Below, in pieces: positions 15,182 to 18,125 of a stretch of 18,125 nucleotides of DNA; the first letter of the stretch is position 1, and every line of letters begins with the position of its first letter. Origin of the DNA: Bacillota bacterium. GTDB lineage: Bacteria > Bacillota > Clostridia > Christensenellales > CAG-138. Position numbers and translations under genes: made by a program. The notes under the pieces were generated by a model that ran no database searches, was not told the DNA's origin, and saw only the letters and a list, made by a program, of their open reading frames with translations. The DNA lies in assembly GCA_023396535.1 (NCBI GenBank), contig JAEWWD010000249.1:1-18125 (forward strand), in the 5' to 3' direction.

Positions 15182-16897
15182 CTACCACTTGACGATACGG
15201 TAATACACCTTGGACGTAAGCAGGTATACCGTCAGATATAACAGCGCGAACACCACGCAAACGCCGCCGATGCAGGCGAGCACCAGCCCCCAGTCGTAAA
15301 GCATGAACGTCTGCAGCATGCGCGCCATGATTTTGCTGGCGAAAACCATGTGCAGTATCGTCATGGCGAGCGGAATGAAGAATACGAACAGCACCTGCCG
15401 GTTGATGGTGGATTTGACCTGCGCGTCGTCCATGCCGACCTTCTGCAGTATCATAAACTGCGCTTTGTCCTCATAGCCTTCTGAAATCTGCTTGAAATAG
15501 ATGATAAGCACCGTCACCGCCAGAAACAGCAGCCCGAAGAACGCCCCCAGGAACAGCAGCCCGCCGTAGAGTCCGTAGCCGTCCTGCCGCGCGCTGAACA
15601 CGTCGTTTGCGGTGATGAGATCCGTTCCCGGGAACAGCTCGTGGTTAAGCGCGCGCACGTCCGCCGCGAAGGCGAGGCAATTCTCCTCCGTACCGTTCAC
15701 ATCGAAGCGCATGCCGCCGTCAAAGCAGATCAGGCGCTGCGTATCCACCCAAACGGCAGCCTCTTTGACATAATTGTCACGGATATAGCCACCGTCAGTC
15801 GGCATATCATAAACTAGCTTACTTTTATCGGACGTCAGCGTAACGTCATGTTTTTCGGCCAGATCCAGTATGGCGCTCTCTATTTCCCGTACGGATTGCG
15901 CAGGGGTCTCCCTGCCCACCCGCACGTACATGTCATAGGGGTACATGCCCGCATACATCTGCTCCCGCCCCAGATACAGCGACAGCGTGCCGGACACCGT
16001 AACGACGAGCATGGTAGAGAGAATGCAGATGGTCGCGAGGGATTTGGCATTCTGGCGCATGCGCTGAAACATGGAGCCTATGGCGATGAAGTTGCGCGGT
16101 TTGTAATACAGCCGCCTGTTGGCGCGCAGCGCCCGAAGAGCCGCAATGCTGCCCGAGGTAAAAAGTATGTTGGTTGCTACGATGACGAGCATGGCCAGCA
16201 GGAAGAACATGCCGAGGGCCACGCCGGGCTGCACGATACTCCACGCGTAATAATACGCGGCGATCAAAAGCCCGAGGCCGACCATTGTCAGCGGTATCAT
16301 GAGCACGGAGTCTTTCTCGCCGCGTTTCTCGCTGCTCATCAGCTCGATGGGGCTCGCAAGCCGCACCTGCCTTCGGTTGAGCAGCGACGTCACCACGAAC
16401 ACGGCGAAGAACAGCCCAGCCGTCAGCGCGTAGGCGACAGGGGATATGGAAAACGCGCTGTTGGGCGCCGCGTGGATGAGCCTGAGCAGCAGCAGGAACA
16501 GCAGCCGCCCGAATACCAGCGCGATGAGCGCGCCCAGCGCCACCCCCGCGCACAGCGTAAGCAGGTTTTCCCAGGTCAGCACGCGCGAGACGTGCCGTTT
16601 TTCAAGGCCGAGTATGCCGTACAGGCCGAATTCCCGCTTGCGCCTGCCCACGATGAAGTTGTTGATGTACACCATGAAGAAGAACGCGAATATCGCGAAC
16701 ACCACAATGCCCAGCGAGAACATATTGGCAGCCGTTTTACCGGTGGGAAGATTATCGAGCCCCTTGGAAAACAGCAGCCCGCCTATGAGCAGGAATACGC
16801 CGCTGATGATGGCCGTCGTGAGTATATAGGGATAGAACGTCTTGCGGTTGCGGCGAAGATTACCGCACGCCAGCCGAAAATAGAACGCCTTAGCCAA
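15182..16897 (-). CDS. BceB-like ABC transporter permease (FtsX family)
   Basis: 571 residues with the ten-helix plan of Bce-type peptide-detoxification permeases. TM segments lie near 24-44, 58-83, 107-138, 152-173, 198-222, 225-255 and 285-308; a ~130-residue extracytoplasmic domain (about 311-440) separates these from three more (about 441-470, 500-520 and 536-560). Typical blocks are FYPYILT, KREFGLYGILGLEKRHVSRV and the family-like YEDKAQFMILQKVGM after TM8. The outer domain is shorter than the ~200 residues of Bacillus BceB. The start is TTG at 16897 with GGGGGTG six bases upstream; the longer frame reading into the ATPase gene has no support. The start overlaps the ATPase stop by eight bases. 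It probably senses and removes cell-wall-active peptides and signals to the kinase. Confidence 0.92.
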   Translation of the reverse strand: MAKAFYFRLACGNLRRNRKTFYPYILTTAIISGVFLLIGGLLFSKGLDNLPTGKTAANMFSLGIVVFAIFAFFFMVYINNFIVGRRKREFGLYGILGLEKRHVSRVLTWENLLTLCAGVALGALIALVFGRLLFLLLLRLIHAAPNSAFSISPVAYALTAGLFFAVFVVTSLLNRRQVRLASPIELMSSEKRGEKDSVLMIPLTMVGLGLLIAAYYYAWSIVQPGVALGMFFLLAMLVIVATNILFTSGSIAALRALRANRRLYYKPRNFIAIGSMFQRMRQNAKSLATICILSTMLVVTVSGTLSLYLGREQMYAGMYPYDMYVRVGRETPAQSVREIESAILDLAEKHDVTLTSDKSKLVYDMPTDGGYIRDNYVKEAAVWVDTQRLICFDGGMRFDVNGTEENCLAFAADVRALNHELFPGTDLITANDVFSARQDGYGLYGGLLFLGAFFGLLFLAVTVLIIYFKQISEGYEDKAQFMILQKVGMDDAQVKSTINRQVLFVFFIPLAMTILHMVFASKIMARMLQTFMLYDWGLVLACIGGVCVVFALLYLTVYLLTSKVYYRIVKW

Positions 16898-17651
16898 CGT
16901 CCGCACCCCCCAGCACAGACAGGTTGGAGACGATGCGTTCGAAAAACTGCTGGTTGGTGTTCTCCCCGCGGTAGATCTGCGAGAATATCTCGCCGTCGCG
17001 GATAAACAGCACGCGGGAAGCAAAGCTTGCCGCAAACGCGCTGTGCGTAACCATCAGTATGGTTTTGCCGGCCTGGTTCAGCGTGCGGAATATGCCAAGA
17101 AGATTGGCGGAGGTCTTGGAATCGAGCGCGCCGGTCGGCTCATCCGCCAGTATGAGGCGCGGGTTCGTGATGACGGCGCGCGCCACAGCCGTGCGCTGCT
17201 TCTCGCCGCCGGAAACCTCGTAGGGGTATTTGTTCAGCAGCGGCTCTATGTGCAGCATCTGCGCCGAGAGCGCGACCTGCCGCTCCATTTCCACAAGCGG
17301 CGTATTGGAGAGCACGAGAGGCAGCAATATGTTGTCCTTGAGCGAGAAATTATCCAGAAGATTGAAATCCTGAAACACGAACCCGAGATGCTTCCTGCGG
17401 AATTCCGAAAGCTCCCGTTCGCGGATACCCGAAAACGGCTTTCCGTCGAGCAGTATGTCGCCCTCGGTGGGGCGGTCCAGCGACGCGATGATGTTCAAAA
17501 GCGTGGTTTTTCCGCTGCCCGACGGCCCCATAATGGCGAGAAACTCGCCCTCGCTTACATCAAAGCTTACCTGCCTGAGCGCGACGCACTGCTGCATCCT
17601 GCGCTTGAGGTTGTATATCTTTTTTACGTTCTGCACCTGCAGCAATTCCAT
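16890..17651 (-). CDS. BceA-like ABC transporter ATPase
   Basis: 253 residues of the MacB/LolD/BceA class. Walker A is GPSGSGKTT (42-50), the Q-loop is FVFQD (Q94), the signature is VSGGEKQRTAVARA (from 146), Walker B is LILADEPTGALD (166-177), and the switch His is in VTHS (H203). A Met at 17678 is in frame, but ATG at 17651 has GGAGG six bases upstream and the N-terminus MELLQVQNVKKIY matches the family start, so I use it. The C-terminal ~30 residues extend past the core, as in Bce ATPases. It energises the FtsX-like permease that overlaps its end. Confidence 0.95.
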   Translation of the reverse strand: MELLQVQNVKKIYNLKRRMQQCVALRQVSFDVSEGEFLAIMGPSGSGKTTLLNIIASLDRPTEGDILLDGKPFSGIRERELSEFRRKHLGFVFQDFNLLDNFSLKDNILLPLVLSNTPLVEMERQVALSAQMLHIEPLLNKYPYEVSGGEKQRTAVARAVITNPRLILADEPTGALDSKTSANLLGIFRTLNQAGKTILMVTHSAFAASFASRVLFIRDGEIFSQIYRGENTNQQFFERIVSNLSVLGGADVG

Positions 17652-17677
17652 AACAGACCTCCAAAATACCTGATGCA

Positions 17678-17706
17678 ACTATCCTATACCGAAAAAAGCC
17701 CCGCAA
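17678..17706 (-). promoter_or_regulatory. Candidate promoter of the BceAB-like genes
   Basis: On the minus strand TTGCGG (17706-17701), a 17-base spacer and GATAGT (17683-17678), with the ribosome binding site 16 bases further on. The -35 lies inside the preceding terminator hairpin. An imperfect inverted repeat at 17720-17737 sits just upstream, the expected place for a response-regulator site. Confidence 0.4.
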
Positions 17707-17720
17707 CCATGGCGGCGGCT
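17692..17720 (-). terminator. Terminator-like hairpin between kinase and ATPase genes
   Basis: On the minus strand AGCC-G-CCGC and GCGGGGCT pair over 8 bp with a one-base bulge and a 7-base loop, followed by six T. It would separate basal kinase expression from inducible transporter expression. Confidence 0.5.
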
Positions 17721-17737
17721 TACAGTTCGGCCTGTCA
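17720..17737. promoter_or_regulatory. Inverted repeat, possible response-regulator site
   Basis: TTACAG and CTGTCA separated by six bases (5 of 6 arm positions paired). It is placed immediately upstream of the candidate -35 of the ATPase gene. Bce-type regulators are known to activate their transporter genes from short inverted repeats near this position; the match here is only positional and partial. Confidence 0.35.
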
Positions 17738-17751
17738 AACGAACAATTTTG

Positions 17752-18125
17752 TCACGTATACAGCACCGTATCGGGCGGAGGGAGTATCAGCGTAAATGTC
17801 GTGCCTTCCCCCACGCGGGATTGTACGCTCAGGCGGATATTCAGCGCGTCCGCCGCTTTTTTGGCGAGATACAGCCCAATGCCGGAGGCGCGGCTATCCA
17901 GCCGGCCGTTCTGGCCCGTGTACCCCTTGGAGAATATGCGCGGCAGGTCCTCCGGACGTATACCGATGCCGGTATCCGTCACAGTCAGGCGGTTATTTCC
18001 AAACGAAACGCGGATGGAACCGGCGGGCGTGTACTTCACGGCGTTGGAGAGCGCCTGCTCCAGTATGAAGGAAAGCCACCGCCTGTCGCTGAGCGCACCG
18101 GCGTCGATAGGATCGATATTGACGG
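17752..18125 (-). CDS. BceS-like sensor histidine kinase, C-terminal end (partial)
   Basis: The last 123 residues of a kinase whose start lies beyond the window. Visible are the N box (LSFILEQALSNAVKYTP), the G1 box VTDTGIGI, the F-box segment IFSKGYTGQNGR and the G2 box GIGLYLAKKAADAL. The RRWLSFILEQ lead-in and the KGYTGxNGR motif are characteristic of the intramembrane-sensing kinases paired with Bce transporters. It precedes the ATPase and permease genes in the same direction by about 100 bases. Known kinases of this type have a short two-helix N-terminus and depend on the transporter to sense peptides. The response regulator is presumably upstream, outside the window. Confidence 0.92.
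   Translation of the reverse strand, partial: VNIDPIDAGALSDRRWLSFILEQALSNAVKYTPAGSIRVSFGNNRLTVTDTGIGIRPEDLPRIFSKGYTGQNGRLDSRASGIGLYLAKKAADALNIRLSVQSRVGEGTTFTLILPPPDTVLYT

Noticed and set aside
15848..17005. 385-codon plus-strand frame opposite the permease gene
   Set aside because: Antisense shadow rich in His, Gln, Glu and Arg; the minus strand encodes a clear FtsX-family protein.
16898..17035. 46-residue N-terminal extension of the FtsX-like permease
   Set aside because: It is the ATPase gene read in another frame; the TTG at 16897 has a good ribosome binding site and gives the family-typical N-terminus.
1..18125. CRISPR array, tRNA or rRNA gene, integrase or intact transposase
   Set aside because: None seen on reading both strands; there is no regularly spaced repeat and no cloverleaf or recombinase motif.

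Overview
The window looks like a GC-rich member of the Bacillota (Firmicutes), probably a Clostridia-type gut or anaerobic lineage. Supporting features are purine-rich AGGAGG-type ribosome binding sites, TTG starts, TTGACA/TATAAT-like promoters, and several typical families: a BlaI/M56 peptidase pair, a BceS-BceA-BceB-like module, and lipoproteins with Pro/Thr linkers. There is no outer-membrane or lipid A machinery. Isoleucine is often encoded by ATA despite the high GC. I cannot name the genus. The content is mostly sensing, signalling and membrane export; there is no rRNA, tRNA, CRISPR array or intact transposase.

Layout. 1-1661 (+): the tail of a response regulator overlapping a multi-spanning sensor histidine kinase, closed by a terminator. 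1721-2720 (-): a MarR-GNAT fusion regulator with its own promoter and two matching palindromic operators. 2721-4822 (-): a BlaI-like repressor and a BlaR1-like M56 membrane peptidase overlapping by one base, with a palindrome at the promoter and a terminator behind. The peptidase carries a GIIGGADGPT motif otherwise known from sodium-pumping decarboxylase beta subunits. 4863-10435 (-): a probable operon of a lipoprotein, an ABC ATPase and two ABC-2 permeases with start/stop overlaps, followed after 83 bases by a 240-residue unknown membrane protein and a terminator. 10684-12207 (-): a 507-residue HTH protein with a large unrecognised C-terminal region. It diverges from a transglutaminase-like lipoprotein (12547-14184, +) across a promoter-rich 339-base gap.

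14185-15181 is a gene-poor and partly AT-rich kilobase. It holds fragments of reading frames, a near-consensus promoter with a possible 61-residue ORF, and a promoter-terminator pair that could make a roughly 73-nt RNA. 15182-18125 (-) is a Bce-type peptide sensing/detoxification module: the C-terminus of a histidine kinase, an ATPase and a 10-TM FtsX-like permease. A terminator, a promoter and an inverted repeat are packed between the kinase and the ATPase gene.

Several units probably respond to the envelope: two two-component systems, a BlaI/M56 relay, a Bce transporter, an export operon and two surface lipoproteins. The substrates are not visible from sequence. The most unusual items are the GADGPT motif in the M56 protein, the large HTH regulator with a 12-mer shared between the two lipoprotein upstream regions, and the relict/small-RNA island.
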